Shown here: piece by piece, positions 14,585 through 27,449 of the stretch
How positions within the stretch are numbered: position 1 is the first letter of the stretch
How the letters are laid out: each line of letters starts with the position of its first letter
Source of the DNA: Chytriomyces cf. hyalinus JEL632
Taxonomy: Eukaryota; Chytridiomycota; Chytridiomycetes; Chytridiales; Chytriomycetaceae
Length of the DNA stretch: 64,000 nt
Assembly (NCBI GenBank): GCA_025435555.1
Contig: JAIWWG010000063.1
Coordinates: 124,001 to 188,000 of the forward strand
Direction: 5' to 3'
Translations under genes and position numbers: made by a program
The notes under the pieces: generated by a model
Told to the model about the DNA's origin: nothing
The model's input: only the letters and a program-made list of their open reading frames with translations
The model's database searches: none

Positions 14585-15392
14585 TTACGAGGATCTGTTG
14601 CGACCCTTGAGAGACTCGGGGATTTTGTCCAACAGGTCAAAGTTCTCCTTGGTGGCAATTTCGGCTTCGACAATGTCAATGATGGGACGGAGGTATGGTT
14701 GGTCCTGTTTGTGTTTTGTGGGTCAGTTTCGAAACTACCGCAGTTCATCAATCCAGATATCCACTGCTTCCATATGCTTTTGTTTTCATGATGCTGAGAT
14801 ATGGCTGTAAAACATGTGGCTGCATCGACATCTATATGCCCATGAGTAGTTCCACTCCCATTTCCGATCGACGTCCATCTTCCGCTGGGGTCCACATCGC
14901 TCCATATCATTCGGACGTTTATCTTCCCAGCATCTGAAATTCCGATTTCACAACCCCGCCGCTCACGTCAAGGCAGCAACAGTCAGTCACACACACACCT
15001 CTGATGCAGCCATCTGATCCTTTGCTTCCAGCTCAATCTGAGAAACGGAAAGAGCGTACGCGCGTCTGAAGCGGAAAAGACGCTCCTCCTGCTCCTTGGG
15101 TGGAAGACGTCTCAGCGCCTCACCAACGATTGGGCCTTCCTCGGGGATGAGATCGTCCATCTTGAGGCCTGTGATAACAGATCGAGTATGGAAACGTTCA
15201 GCTGAGTTTCAATGGGTTTCCAGATGGACTGGAAGTTAATGAGTCACAAGTATGAGAGATCATACCGAGAGCTCTGTGTCCCATGGCACCGGCGTGCCAG
15301 TTGGAAAAGGCGGTGAGAGCCTTTGATGAACGCACGCTGCGGAGGGTTGTAAGGAGTCCGGATCCTGCGAGTCCGCCGATTGAGGTGCTCAT
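14585..15392 (-). CDS. QCR7: Cytochrome bc1 complex subunit 7 (QCR7/UQCRB)
   Basis: Small matrix-side subunit of mitochondrial complex III. Exon 1 starts at ATG 15392 and ends in HRALG; exon 2 continues KMDDLIPEEGPIVGEALRRL then RLFRFRRAYALSVSQ, the conserved core of the family. The last exon (ending at TAA 14585-14587) encodes QPYLRPIIDIVEAEIATKE and a short tail ending GRNRSS. A middle exon should supply a Trp about eight residues before YL. A candidate lies near 14,750-14,790 (MEAVDIWIDELR), but its donor does not keep frame with the last exon in my reading, so the central splice pattern is unresolved. Length is about 135 residues, normal for the family. It converges with the giant gene upstream. 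Confidence 0.85.
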
Positions 15393-15483
15393 TTCTCTTG
15401 TGTTAAAGTTGGGTGGTTGGGAAAAAGAGAAAATGACCTCTCCGTGCAGTTAACATTTTATGTAAATACATCATCTTCCCCTT

Positions 15484-18400
15484 TCAAACTGTCGATTCGA
15501 TCCCCACAACAGAGCACAGCGCTTTCCACTCTGCCAACTTCTCCATCGCACTATCAGCGCTTTCTCCAGAGAAAAGAAATTCGTCCACTTGTTTTTTGAA
15601 CTGCAACACGTCCAGCTTCATTTGCTCCTTAATCTTTTCAAAGGGAGTATTGGTAGCAGCAGACACAGAGTTGGAGGAGCCAGATGCGGCTGCCGCTGCG
15701 GCGGCTGCTTTTCCAACACGGCGCCGTTGTGAAAACTTGTCCAGTTGTGCAGCATCTTCAAGCTGTTTGGACACGACGGCGTGGCACCTGAATACAACTC
15801 ATTCTCAATGGATTCGATGGAAAAGTGACTTGCAGGAACCCGCTTACTTTACACATACTGCTTCCATAATGCGCAATTTCCATCCTCGTAGAATCGAAGC
15901 CTGTCCAGGCACAGTCAACTGAAGGTAGTTTTTGCTTGCCACCAATGTAAAGAACGTAATGGCTGGCAGCAGAATCTTTGAGACATAAGTTGATGGCACT
16001 GAAGGAACCTGAAAAGAGATATTTTGATCAGATGAGTCAGCGCTTGCCTACCAAGAAAGGAGTTACTTTGCTACTAAAGCGTGTTGTTTGCACGACAACG
16101 CTGACTTGCTCCAACGCGATTTGGCAACGTTTTATCAGAATCACTGCACATTTCGATTGGAATTCAGGGACGAAGCTTGATTCGATGTCTTGAGGCACTT
16201 TCAAAAACACGTCTGAAAACAAATAAACATCAATACACTACTGTGCTGAAACATGAAAGAAATTCCACCTTTCAGATTTTTAGTATTTGGAAAATAAGTT
16301 GGAAGACGAACAGCGATGGTTTTATCAAACAGGATTTCCATCTGGACATGTCTCATTAGCGCTTCCAACAACTCAAGATGGAAAGCTGCGGCAACTAACC
16401 TCTCGAAATAGCGATCCGACATCTCCCAAAACTGCTGCCACAGTTTGCAACAACAGGTCTTCCCGCGCAACAACGGAAACTGTGGATGCCATACCCTCTG
16501 ACGAACCAGACAGGCCGCCACCACCAGAAGCTGCTGCCGCTCCTTGAGGTAAAGTGGAAACACCTGATACTGCAACGCCAGTGTCGCCCTATTTGGTTTT
16601 TATAAGATCAGAAAGTATGAACAGAAGGAAAGTATGAACAGAAAATTCAAACCCAACCTCCGCAGAATCTTTGATAACACTTCCAATCGAATCATTGACA
16701 GCTTTGAGCCACACTGAATACCGATTTAAACACTGCAACGAAAGTTTCCAGAATCCAGGCACAAGTGCGGGAATGAAAAGATCAGCGCTCCATGCTTTTT
16801 TGAGAGCAGACTGAAGCGCAACAGTTTGAGGCATGTGAAACCCTGGGCAACGTGCTTGAGATGAACACTTCTCTTTCTGCCATAGAATAATGGACGTTTC
16901 AGGATAAATACCATCTGATCCTTCACCAAGTACAATTAAATCTAAAATGCTGCTGCTGAATGTGGTCTCGTACGGCGACACGACTTCTTTGACCCTGTGA
17001 ATAAAAGCTTCAGCCCCACGCGTTGCCATACTCGAAGATTGTTGCTCACCGAATCCGGTAATACACCTCCAGGTTCCATTTTTTCAAGAAGTCTACTGTC
17101 GATGCATGCATTCGAAAGTGAGCGACGCCCGGCGAACCCTCTTTAAAGTACAGCTTTTCGATGGATTCAATGAACGTGGTTGTTGCCAGATAATTCTGTC
17201 AAAACGAGAATGCGACCATTACAAGCTGATGACTATTTTTCAAATACAGCTGATCCCTTACACGATGAAACAGATCAGGTAATCCCGGATTCCAAGACCC
17301 GCTAAAGTATTTGACCACGCAATTCCACACAATGACCATAACCTCATCGACCAAGAAATCATAATCTGGTCCATCCGAGTTCGACGCGCTATTTGATTTC
17401 TGCGATGCATGCGCAAGCGCGGTCACTTCAGCGTCAGCATGTGCACTCAAAATCCCACTCGCTTTTCGTCCAACGACACCAGAAGCTGCACTGACCCCGC
17501 CAAAAACTTGCCGACTTACAGCCAGGATTTTTGCCAAACGGACATCAATGTAAGCAATCACGTCCTTATAAAACTTTAGCAACCCAACTCCATTCGATGC
17601 ATCCTGTCCCGATATCATGTTTCCGGTGGTGGTTGAGGTTTGGCTTGATTGTGCAAGTTTCATCAATTCCGGCTCGACCAAAGCTCGAACACCGGCGCCG
17701 GCATCGCGGACGCGATCAATAAGCATATACGTTCGCAGGCATTGGGTGAGAGCAGCAGCAGAAGTCATATCTGATGTCTTCGAAGCGCTGACAGAAGCTA
17801 GCGACAAATCGAGGGATTCTTTCAAGATTGAAGTGAGCGCAGATTTGATTCGATCGATTCGCTAATATACAACAGAGAATAAGTCAATGACAGCTGCAAA
17901 AACCAGGCACAAGGATGTTGTTTCATCGCACCCATTGCAAATTCTTGACAAACGCGAGTGGTTCTTTCCGTTGTTTTTGGATCGAAGACACGAGAAAGAG
18001 AAGCTGATTGAATTCGATGGCAACACGTTCAACGAGTTTTCCGTGGTCGGCAGAGTCTGAAGAATCGGTGCTTGCAACAGAGTCGATATTGAGAAGGGAC
18101 TCCAGTTTCCGCACGGAGTCATGAATTGCTATGCAAGATTTGAGCACGGCCTGCATTAAAACAGTTTATCGAAGCTGACTTCCTTATTGTATATCATTGA
18201 CTGAACCTTGGCGTCCCTTAGTTTCTCTCTCCTCAAAAGAAGAGCTTTGACGTGGTCTGCCTCAGTCTGAATTGCACTTCGCACTGACTGAAAAAGGAAG
18301 TTATGAGGATTCGAACTTCAATTCGAACGAGCTGATACTCACAGTCAGGGCATTGCGAGTGTCGCTGAGCGTGTTCTCGTATCCCTGCGGCAGTGGTGTG

Positions 18401-18682
18401 TATGAACGCAGGGCTGTTGAGATACCAATGAATGACGCATAGTCGCTACAATAAGAACAACAATTGAGCAACTTAGGGGTCGATAATGCATGCACGGGAA
18501 CAACCGGGAATAAACAGGCCAACAGTGTCAGCGTAACGATGGAAAACGTACTTATTGATCAGATCGACCAGCTCCGCCTTCAGCGCAGACAGTTTCGCGC
18601 TCGAGTCATGGCGAAGCACGGGCAGGGATACGCGGTGGATGCCGTGCCCGACGTGCAGTTCGCTTTCGTGGACTGATTCCAT
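15484..18682 (-). CDS. COG2: Conserved oligomeric Golgi complex subunit 2
   Basis: COG lobe A subunit, a tether for retrograde vesicles within the Golgi. The start at 18682 gives an N-terminal region whose conserved COG2 core, LVDLINNDYASFIGISTALR, is formed by splicing an intron that ends near 18,447 in TTGTAG. A helical stretch follows, including AVLKSCIAIHDSVRKLESLL. About ten short introns break the gene; the longest exon is about 17,200-17,863. The C-terminal exon holds a poly-Ala run (RRRVGKAAAAAAAASGS) and then a helical end closing in CSVVGIESTV. Total length is about 850-900 residues, near the family size. The gene is divergent from the small membrane protein at 18757, with only 74 bp between start codons. 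Confidence 0.9.
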
Positions 18683-18756
18683 TTTATTTTACGCTCGTTA
18701 AATATTCAAAGACTGGGAGGAAACACCAGCCTGGGCCAATCACTCCATCCCATCAA

Positions 18757-19315
18757 ATGTCTCTCAACGAGTCCTGGACATGGCCGGCCATTGTGTTTGT
18801 AGGGCATGGGGGCGGCATCGGTGGTCTGCTTGGTGGTGAGGGCGGGCTGTCAAACAGACGCGAGATGCTGTCGTTCACACTGATGTGGACCCTGGCGGTA
18901 TTCGGACTTGTCTTTGGCGCAGCAGGGTAACTCATCTACCAGCTTTGTTGTCACTTGGCATTGATAACTGACCAGGATGTCCGTTTACTGATGTCTAATC
19001 ACTACAAAAGGCTGGTTGCCGCGTCTGTTCCACTGCGTGCCGGACGACCCCTCACCGCACTTGTTCTATTTCTCATTGTTGCGGGATTTGGGATGATCAC
19101 TGCGCTGATTGGGGGGTCATTGATGGGCTACTTCATTGGCTCCATCTACGAAATTGGTGGCTTCACGATGGCGCTGTGGGTCCCCCTTGGATGGTACTTG
19201 AGCGGTCATTCGCTGAACCTGTGTTCAAGTTGCTAATCGATGTGTCAGGGCCGTGGTTCAAGTCCTGGTCGCTGTCATTTCCTCATACGCTGAAGTCGGA
19301 CTAAACGCACTCTGA
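18757..19315 (+). CDS. Small polytopic membrane protein, unknown function
   Basis: Three exons encode about 145 residues. Exon 1 (18757-18926) holds a Gly-rich stretch (GHGGGIGGLLGGEGG) and a first hydrophobic span. The intron at 18927-19010 uses GTAACT..AAG, and a second intron (GTACTT..CAG, about 19,195-19,250) interrupts the codon for Trp in PLGWAVVQ. The product has three to four likely membrane helices, around MLSFTLMWTLAVFGLVFGAA, ALVLFLIVAGFGMITALIGG and AVVQVLVAVISSY, separated by short polar loops. The stop is TGA 19313-19315. I do not recognise the family. Clean splice phases and a continuous hydrophobic pattern across both junctions support a real gene. It faces DDB1 convergently. 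Confidence 0.7.
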
Positions 19316-19438
19316 CCTTCCACATCATCCACTTGTGCATATTCACGCGCATCATTTAAAACTTGCGCATTCATTCACAAAATAAAACTCACTCTACACC
19401 ATGTGTGAAGAGCAAACAAAACAAGCACCTGCAGATCC

Positions 19439-22400
19439 TCATGAGAGAAGCGCAAGTTCCTCCAAGATACCCAACACCGCCTCAACGCTCTCTGACTCCA
19501 CAGCAACACCTCCATTCCTTGCACCCTCAAAAACCGCGCGCATCTCAACCTCGCTGAGATTTGCAAACTGTTGCACAAAATCACCATCAATAAATCCAGT
19601 CGACTCTTGAGTGCGCTTCTCGGATTGATATGTACGCCATCTATGCTCCAGGAGAGGTTAGCGACATCGCTTTTTTTTGGCAAACATTCAGAAAAACTGG
19701 AAACTCAACTCAGCATGCGAAAACTCTCCAACGGCAGGCAAATGGGACTCCAGATTCTGTTGAAGCCCACTCAACACGCGAAACCGAGACGCGTCCAAAG
19801 CAAGGAGTGTCCCAACACTCCCGTTCGCCGTGCAATACAACAAGCTGCTCGCTCGAATCTCATTCAACGTATTCACTTCATTTCCCTCACCACTAACTCC
19901 ACTCATCGCAACGTTAGAATTGGCAACCACAGCGCCTGACGCAGAATTCATGGCGAGAGTCCCAGGTTTTACTGCATTCACCGTCTCCCCCAAATGATAC
20001 GCGCCAACGAGGTCCAGCCGCATCCGCTCGTCTTGCAGTTGCTGGGTTTCATCCTGCTTGCGTAAAGCATATAGGTTGCAGTTGTTTTCTCCCGCCAGAA
20101 ATAGGCGGCTATTGGTTGGACAAGTTGCCACACATGTGTTCCATTCGAACATGCCATCGCGGCCTGTAATGGCGAGTTTCGCGGGTGATTCACCTGTTGC
20201 CGGGAAGAATTCAAGCAAAAACACGCTGCGGATAATGTCACCAACGACAAGAATATTGTCGCGCACACTGAGATAGACTGCTTGGATCAATCCAAATTGA
20301 GTACAAAGTGGAGCCATGTTGAACGTATTTGTTTCCTCATTGTAGGAAAGTTGCAGAACTTGCACCTGACATAAAGATTTAATAAATAATTGCGTTCAAG
20401 TAGTCATTGCTCATTCTCTCACCTTGCTTCCAAAAGTAGCTGCAATCAATCCATCGCCCAAAGATGCGACAGAGTAGGCGGGGCCCTTCGTGTCATAAGA
20501 GGTGACCAGCGCAAGCTTCTTGCTGGTAGGGTCCAGAGCAAACACAAGGATCCTGCCAAACTTTGGATCATCTTTTATACTATCGATTTTGGCGGTTCCA
20601 ACCGCAACAAAATGTCTGATACTCGAAGAAATGTTGGCTCTCGCAATTCCCGAACCATCTAGCGACAGACTCAATTTACAGATACCCAGCGCTGCTTCGT
20701 TCATTGGAAGCGAGAAGTGATCAGAACCTAGTTTCCATTCGTTTAGAACGCAAACCAGCAGTACGCAGTCGGACTCACATTCAAATGTCTGATCGTTAAA
20801 AACACGGACAAGCGAATCTTCCCCGGCATGCGACTCGGCATTGCCTTGTCCAGTCAGAACAACTAATGCACCAGAACTTTCCAGATGCATGATGCGACGC
20901 GGCGTTTCGTTGAGAGCAAATTTCTGCACGTGTAGTTTGTGATTGGCTTTGTTAATATTATCCAGGCTCGCGATTTTGAGGGAGTTGAGGGTTGCGATCG
21001 CGAGGCCGTTTGGTGTTTCGGGTAGCCGGAATTGACACACGGCGGAAACGCTCTGCATGGAGGAAGCGATCAGATATGAAAATATATGGCAAATTGGGGT
21101 GACAATTGGTTGCACCTTCAAATTCAAATTCGAACACATGAGCTTCTGATTAGTTTCGACATATACGACTGCCGGTAAATCGCTGGCCGCAAATACATGT
21201 TCCACCCCGTTCGACTTGAAGCTGACCAAATTCAAAGGCTGAGTTCCCAGCGTGAACTTTTTTCGATTGCTTAAACTCAGCCCGACGTTGTTACAAGTTT
21301 CGACAGTAAACGATATCAGCTGGCCATCTCCAAGACCAACCATCAGGTATTGAATTCCAGAAAGTTTGGCAACTTTCACGGAACGTGGAAACAAGTCTTC
21401 CGGTTCAGAAGTAAAGGAATGCGCAAGTCAGCGGATTGTTGATGTATCATCTTTTTTTGGCGACACCTCACCTCCACCCAGCACCTCTTTTGAAACTTGC
21501 TGAAATGTTGAAGTATGAAAAACGCGCACACTTCCGTCGTTCCACATTCCGGCAACAATAAACTGTGCCAAATGCCCATCTTTACGATCTGAACTTGCAA
21601 TATTTGCAAGATCAATGCACGACACTTCGTGATCAGTTTCAAGTTGTCTGGTGTTGCGAGTGAAGGTTATTTTGGGAGGTGCAAGAGAAAATGGATTTGA
21701 AGGCGGAAATCCATTCAAGAAATGAAATTACCCCTTGGAAATTAGTGCGCCATCCTGCACCTCGAAATAGACAACCACATTTCCAGTCAATGCAACCACC
21801 ACTTGATGGGTGTTAAATCCAGATTTGACGATGCGAGATCCAGCAGGCGTGGTCCATGTATCACGCAAGCGCTTTGTGGCAGAATCTAAAAGTACGATTC
21901 GAGATCCAGTGATCTGAGGAACAAAAAAAAAGGCAGCAGACAGACGAATAATACAAGGTAAGTAATTGATGAAGGCGACGTGTGAATGGACAAAACGCTG
22001 CCACCGTTGAAGATTATCAATATTACCTGAACGAGCTGGCGATGCACGGTGTTTCCAAAGTTTAATGTAGTTTCCTCCAAAATCACGTCGCTGGGATTCT
22101 CATCAAGATCCCATTCAGCAAGATCTCCGTCCTGATCCATGCACAGTACTTTAGTTTCACCGATAAATGAAAGAACCAGCATATCGTCCGTCCTTGTTGA
22201 AAACGTTGTGAGCAATTGAAATGTCGCGAATTGAAGATAAAATGAGAGATTCCGAAAAAAAAAACTTACTTTGCGTCCAATGAAGCAGAGCCAGCCCAAA
22301 TCCCTTGCACTCCTTCGATATCTTCAATTTCTGCCACATCCACAACCCCAACCCCATTTCTCATCACCCTCAAGGACCCATCGACACCGTACCCGCAGCA

Positions 22401-24010
22401 GGCTACAATTTTTCCTTGTCCAGCGGCACCCGTTTGTCCGCTGCCTCCACTTTCGATATGAACAAAGTCAATCATTGGAGCCAAATTTGAATAGGTTTCC
22501 TTAACGCTGAGAGACTGCGAATTCAAGTCAATATCCGCCATATACGAGTCTCCAGAGTGACTGCCAATGTAGACTGTGGTGGGGGATGTCATGGTGATCG
22601 AAGTTGCCGCGGAAGCCTTTGAATAGGTGTCATTAAATAAATCAAAACTTAAAAAAGGATAATAATGTTGCATCGCTTACCGTGCCAATCGAAGACAAAA
22701 CTCCTTCCTCTCCCGACCCCGGATACGTCAATAAATGGATCTTCGCGTTCGAGTCTCCAACTAACAATTGAAAACGGCCGGAAACATCCTCATTTTTGAC
22801 CGCACTGTCGACACCCATGTCTTCATCTCCATCCGCATCACGGAAAGATTGAATTTGTTCGCAGACACCAGTCAATGGAGCAGGTGCGGCAACGTTGAAA
22901 ACGCAAGCGCCGTTGACATAATAGCTGACAAGAGTGTGACTGAAAGTGAGAATGCCGGATCCTGAATGTTTTGAACCAAGATTTTCAGTGTCTGGAAGAC
23001 TGCGGCAAGGAAACAGAATTACCGGACGGTGAGGAGAAAGATGAAGAGTCAGGATGAACTGACAATGGTCTGCTCCACCCTCGATCAAGATGGGACGCGT
23101 TTGGAGAGACAGGAAGCAATTGAGCATTTGGAAAGTCAAGTTGATAGACTGTGATGAAACGCGCTTTTTTGGCGTCTTGGTGCAGTATTCCAACCAATGG
23201 GTATCTCCTGCGACATACGCATGAGAAGATGTTATTGAAGCGGAATGGATTAATTCTTCAAAGATAGAATACCTGTCCTTTCCAGGTTTGATAAATTCAA
23301 CCTGCAAGATGTTGAGCTCTTTGACGCGGATTGAAGTTTCGACAGTCGCGTTTCTTTTCTGCTTCTTCAGCGGGGATGATGGATGCGTGGCCAGAACTGA
23401 ACCATCGAATTGAACAAAGTGGATAACACCAAGGTACGCGTGAATGGCAGCAGTGAATAAGCCCGTGTCGCTGGAACCAAAGGACGCAGCAAGGATTCCA
23501 TTTGCTGCGGGCGTAGAAAGGGACTGATAAAAGGACCCGCGAACGGCAGTCGATGGCGTTTTCGAGTCTGCGTTAATCTGCAACGGTGGTTGGTTGGTTA
23601 CATTCGCACCCTTTCGAACAAAAATGCGCACCTTCAAAACAGCCCACTTGTGTTTCGTTGTTGCAACGAGAAGCGCAGGGGTATGAGGCTATGGATGCGA
23701 AAGTAAGCGGTGGGGAGCAGTTAGCTCGATCCTCTTCTATTACGAATCAACGGATGGGAATACATTGAGCGAGACAGAAGCCAGGAATGCGATGCGCGCA
23801 TTAAGCGGGATGTTCGAAATGATGGAGCCGTCGGGAGACAGCAGCTGGATCTGTGTCACTTTGCTGTGGAGAGTTGGTTGTTAAGCTGCAGCCTCTCGAT
23901 GCATGCACCGTCGTATATTACTTTACAGCAATGCAGTCGCGACCTTCGAAGGCCAAGCGCGTGCTGGAGAGAGTGCTCGACGCGGCGTGGTTTGTGCTTG
24001 AGTAGAACAT
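19439..24010 (-). CDS. DDB1: DNA damage-binding protein 1 (CUL4 adaptor)
   Basis: Triple beta-propeller protein of the DDB1/CPSF160/SF3B3 superfamily. DDB1 links CUL4-RBX1 to DCAF substrate receptors and acts in UV-damage recognition. The last exon carries STGFIDGDFVQQF followed by a helix ending EELALLS, which matches the DDB1 C-terminal signature GFIDGDL and separates it from CPSF160 and SF3B3. The start at 24010 gives an exon 1 ending RLAFEGRDCIAV, joined across a short intron to NKVTQIQLLSPDG, matching the DDB1 first propeller strand. About a dozen short introns are present; the largest open exon is about 22,680-23,660. Length is about 1,150-1,250 residues, close to the family. The start is 70 bp from BRF1's on the other strand. 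Confidence 0.88.
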
Positions 24011-24080
24011 ATCTGTGGGCTACCGATTTTATTCACGAACGGTTCTGGCAAACGTTAAATAAAGTCAGACAAAACAAACC
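24011..24080. promoter_or_regulatory. Bidirectional promoter gap between DDB1 and BRF1
   Basis: Only 70 bp separate the two divergent start codons, so both core promoters must lie here or inside the first exons. No clear TATA box is seen. Confidence 0.5.
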
Positions 24081-26132
24081 ATGCCAACATGTCGGTGCGG
24101 CTCTTCGGCTGTCGAAACGGACAACGCCCTTGGCCATCTTGTGTGCCAATCCTGTGGCGAAGTTCTTGAGCAGAACGCCATCGTGAGCGAGGTTACCTTC
24201 ACTGAGGGTGGAGGTGGACAAGCATCAGCCGATGGTTTCTTCATCAGTAAAAACTCAGGTGGGACTGGGCATCAGGAGTGCGCAATGATAGACTGCGCTA
24301 ATCTGCTTCTTTCTCACTGACTTCATATCCGATTGGTAGCGCGGGCGTCCTCAAAAGGTGGTCCCGGGGGTATAGGAAGACTCGGTGCTGCCAACGGAGC
24401 CGTACCTGAGAGTAGAGAGCAGACAATTGCGAACGGTGATCATCCTTTTGCGTCTTCACAGTGTCAAAAACAAAGTCTGATCGTGCTTGAAACATTCATT
24501 CAGGACATCGCCGAATTGCGCAGATTGGGCACCAGATGCGCATGAGTGGGAGGCAGATTGAGCAAGCACAGCGCTACTTTAACCTGGCAATCGTTCGTTG
24601 AGTACCCGTTGTTTTGAATGACTCGTCCTGCTGTACTTCGGACTTACCTTGCCGCAGAAAATTTCACCAAGGGAAGAAAATCAAACAGTGTCGCAGCGGC
24701 GTGTCTCTATATCATCTGTAAGTCGAATATCGCTCGCCAATTCTCTCTTCATCCATGTTAAGCCCGAAACAACGAAAAAAAAAAAAAAAAAAGGTCGCAT
24801 TGAAAAAACATCGCACATGCTGATTGACTTTAGCGAACACTTGCGCATGAATCTGTACTCCCTTGGAACTACTTTTGTCCGCCTCGTCCACACCCTCAAC
24901 ATCAAAGACATTCCGCTTGTTGACCCCATGTTATACATTGTTCGTTTTGCGTCGCGCCTCGAATTCGAAGATAAGGCGCCCAACGTAATCAAAGACGCTA
25001 CGAAACTAGTTTCTCGACTGGATCGCGATTGGATTGTACGTGGAAGGAAGCCGGCTGGTATTTGTGGTAAGCTGAATCTTTATTTTTGCCACCATAAAAA
25101 AGGTTGAAATTATGAACTTCAAACTTGCAGCCGCATGCCTATACATTGCAGCGCGCATGAACGGTTTCACCCGTTCAGTCACCGAAATTGTCGAAATTGT
25201 GAAAATCTGCGAATCAACCTTGCGCCATCGACTCGCAGAATTCAAGCAAACTCCTTCCAGCGCCCTAAGTGTTGACGATTTTCAAAACTTGATGCTCGAA
25301 AGTAGTCAGGATCCGCCTTCATTCTTGCGAAAGAAACGCAATTTGGAAGAGGAGGATAAGGCGATTGGCGAAGGCGGTTTGACCGCTGTGCAGCTGGCTG
25401 CGCGTGCGGCGGAAAGTAAACCGAGTGAAGACGGGGATATCAAAGGAAAACGTTTTGCTGGTCGTGGTGGGTATAATGAGTTTGATGGGGAAGAAGTGGA
25501 CGTGGATCCTGAGGCAGAAGCTGCTGCCGATGCAATGCAAGAAGCGCTAAAAACGGAAGAGTTTCGTGAAATTGCGAAAATTGGTATGCCTCAGTTGTTC
25601 ATATCCTCTCTCTTTTTCTCCTAACATTTCCACAAAACTAGCCGGAATCAATATGTATGCGTACGATGAAGACCTATCCTTCCTCGACGATGACCTGGAA
25701 GTGAACGGATGCCTTCTTACTGAAGAAGAAGTAGACATCAAAAAACTGTTCTGGGAGGCAGAGAACAAGGACTGGGAGCGGGCGAAGCTGGCCACAGACG
25801 CTGCAAACGCAAACAAACCCCTTTCGAAAAAGCCGCGAAAAAAGCGGGAACCTTCATCTGGTGGTTCAGGTCCTGCCGGCAGCGCACATGAGGCTGGATT
25901 GAATTTCATTGCAAGCAAACCTAGTCTGTCGAAAAAGATCAATTATGATATGATAGATAGTTTGGTAGGGAGCGCCCAATGCTTTTTATTGATTGTATTA
26001 ACTTTTCAATTGTTTTCGCAGTTCAACGAAGATCCAAGTGCACCAGATGGGGTTGGTTACGACTCTGTAAAAACTGGAAATTACGCGGCTGGAAGTGTGA
26101 CAGGTTTTGGCCTTGTCGGGTACGGAAATTAA
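24081..26132 (+). CDS. BRF1: TFIIIB subunit BRF1 (TFIIB-related factor)
   Basis: RNA polymerase III initiation factor that joins TBP and BDP1 at tRNA and 5S genes. The N-terminal zinc ribbon is visible (CRCGSS..CQSCGEVLEQN), then two cyclin folds, with FTKGRKSNSVAAACLYIIC and SHMLIDFSEHLRMNLYSLGT in the first and ICAACLYIAARMNGFTRSV in the second. After an acidic linker the TBP-binding homology block appears (LLTEEEVDIKKLFWEAENKD). About seven short introns are present; one carries an 18-nt A run (24775-24792) directly before its AG. A late intron at about 25,962-26,021 leads to a short Gly-rich end, GFGLVGYGN. Length is about 500-520 residues. All motifs are intact. Confidence 0.94.
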
Positions 26133-26149
26133 TGACCCAACTGGCTTCG

Positions 26150-26170
26150 TTTTTTTTTTTTTTTTTTTTT
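26150..26170. repeat. Poly-T tract (21 nt)
   Basis: A run of T just downstream of the BRF1 stop. It lies in the 3' region and may mark a retro-insertion scar or a simple mononucleotide repeat. Confidence 0.8.
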
Positions 26171-26399
26171 CTTCGTTTTGCGGCCAAACAGCTGGTCAAC
26201 AATTACTGGTAAGTATCCCCAAAAAAGAAAAATATTATCAAGGTCCCCTATTGCTGATAGTATCTGAAGAGCTCACACGATACACGAAAAACAGCTTTGA
26301 AACGACTGACGCGCAGCCGAAGTACTGAAGCTCATTGCCTTTGGAACAGCGTTCTCACAGACCAGCAATGCGTGACTCGGCGTGAAGATGAGGTAAGTT

Positions 26400-27358
26400 G
26401 GATCCAAAAACGCGCGTGACAACGAGCGATAACTCCGCGACAACTGTGAAGTATCCTCACCTCAATTTTTTTTTCTGGATGAAACAAGTATTTGTGGTGG
26501 CCGGTTCACAATTACCGCAACCAAAAGAAGAAGGGTGTATGACGTGGAAGCCGACCTGTTGGAAGTCGCCTCCCGAATGAGCGGCTGCAATTGCTGAAGT
26601 CGGCGCGGCAATACAAGCTCAACAATCCACTGTTGAGAAATATCGGAGTATGCTCGATGAGGCAACAATGAACAATGGTGCGACTGGATTACTCGAAGCA
26701 AGGCACAAAAGAGCCGAGAGCGACGTCAAGGACCTCATTGCTGAGAGAACTGTTCTCATTCGGGTGGAGGAGGCGTTCAGCTGCCATCCTCAACGATAGA
26801 GCTGTTGCGCGCAAGTGTGAAGTAGACGATAAAGCTGCCATACGCAAGTACGTAGCAGACGAGAAAGCTGCCATACGCAAGTACGAAGCAGACATCAAGA
26901 TGGCCCGCATCAACAAGGAAAATGCCCTCGCCAACTTGGAAGATGTGATGACCAACGCGAGAGTAGCAGAGGAAGCAGGTAAAGAAGCCAGTATTATCTT
27001 TCTAATGCTACCGGTCTCACCTGACCATCAAGTTGGCATACGTTTCTTAATTATATTCACGTTGAGTTTAACAACCTGCCACAGAACACTCACGTTGAAA
27101 CGCAAAGCAAAACGAGAGGGCAGTCTTCTTAGGACCGTCCTCATGAAGGAGGCGAAAGCAGTGAGGCTGCAGGCGGATGCGGCCCCAAACAGAGTCCAAG
27201 TCAAGCAGCGGGTGAAAGAGACAAGACCGGGCGATGATGAGGCAAGAGTTGAACTGGTGATAGCTAGTCCCCATGTCGGTTCTCTCTGCGCGTTCTGTGT
27301 AAATAAATTTGACCAATTTGGAAATGTATTCCAAATCAACAACTCGCAGAACAATTGA
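26400..27358 (+). pseudogene. Frame-broken coiled-coil coding relic
   Basis: No intact gene is readable, but protein-like sequence appears in three successive frames. About 26,500-26,600 reads TKRRRVYDVEADLLEVASRM. About 26,581-26,797 reads a helical stretch beginning AAIAEVGAAIQAQQSTVEKY. About 26,770-26,980 reads a charged coiled coil with an 11-residue repeat (NDRAVARKC, DDKAAIRKY, DEKAAIRKY). No GT-AG introns in suitable places join these frames, so the region looks like a decayed gene, or one with unusual splicing. The RRRVYDV piece resembles the E2F/DP helix loosely, which is too weak to name. Downstream (27,060-27,358) an open frame with further basic helices continues to a stop at 27356-27358. 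Confidence 0.4.
26786..26899 (+). repeat. 33-nt tandem repeat encoding an 11-residue unit
   Basis: About 3.5 units of 33 nt. Units at 26819-26851 and 26852-26884 share GCTGCCATACGCAAGTAC exactly. The upstream unit (26786-26818) and the downstream partial unit are degenerate. The unit encodes xDxKAAIRKYx and lies inside the coiled-coil relic. Confidence 0.85.
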
Positions 27359-27449
27359 GAGCAGAGCCATGATTTGCGAATGGTTTTATTGATATCTCCA
27401 AAACTACAAAAGTGTGTATGTGAAAATGAAATGTACGTGGTTCAAACTA

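Noticed and set aside
26500-26600. E2F/DP-like DNA-binding domain (RRRVYDV)
   Set aside because: Only seven residues resemble the motif and the rest of the winged helix is absent.
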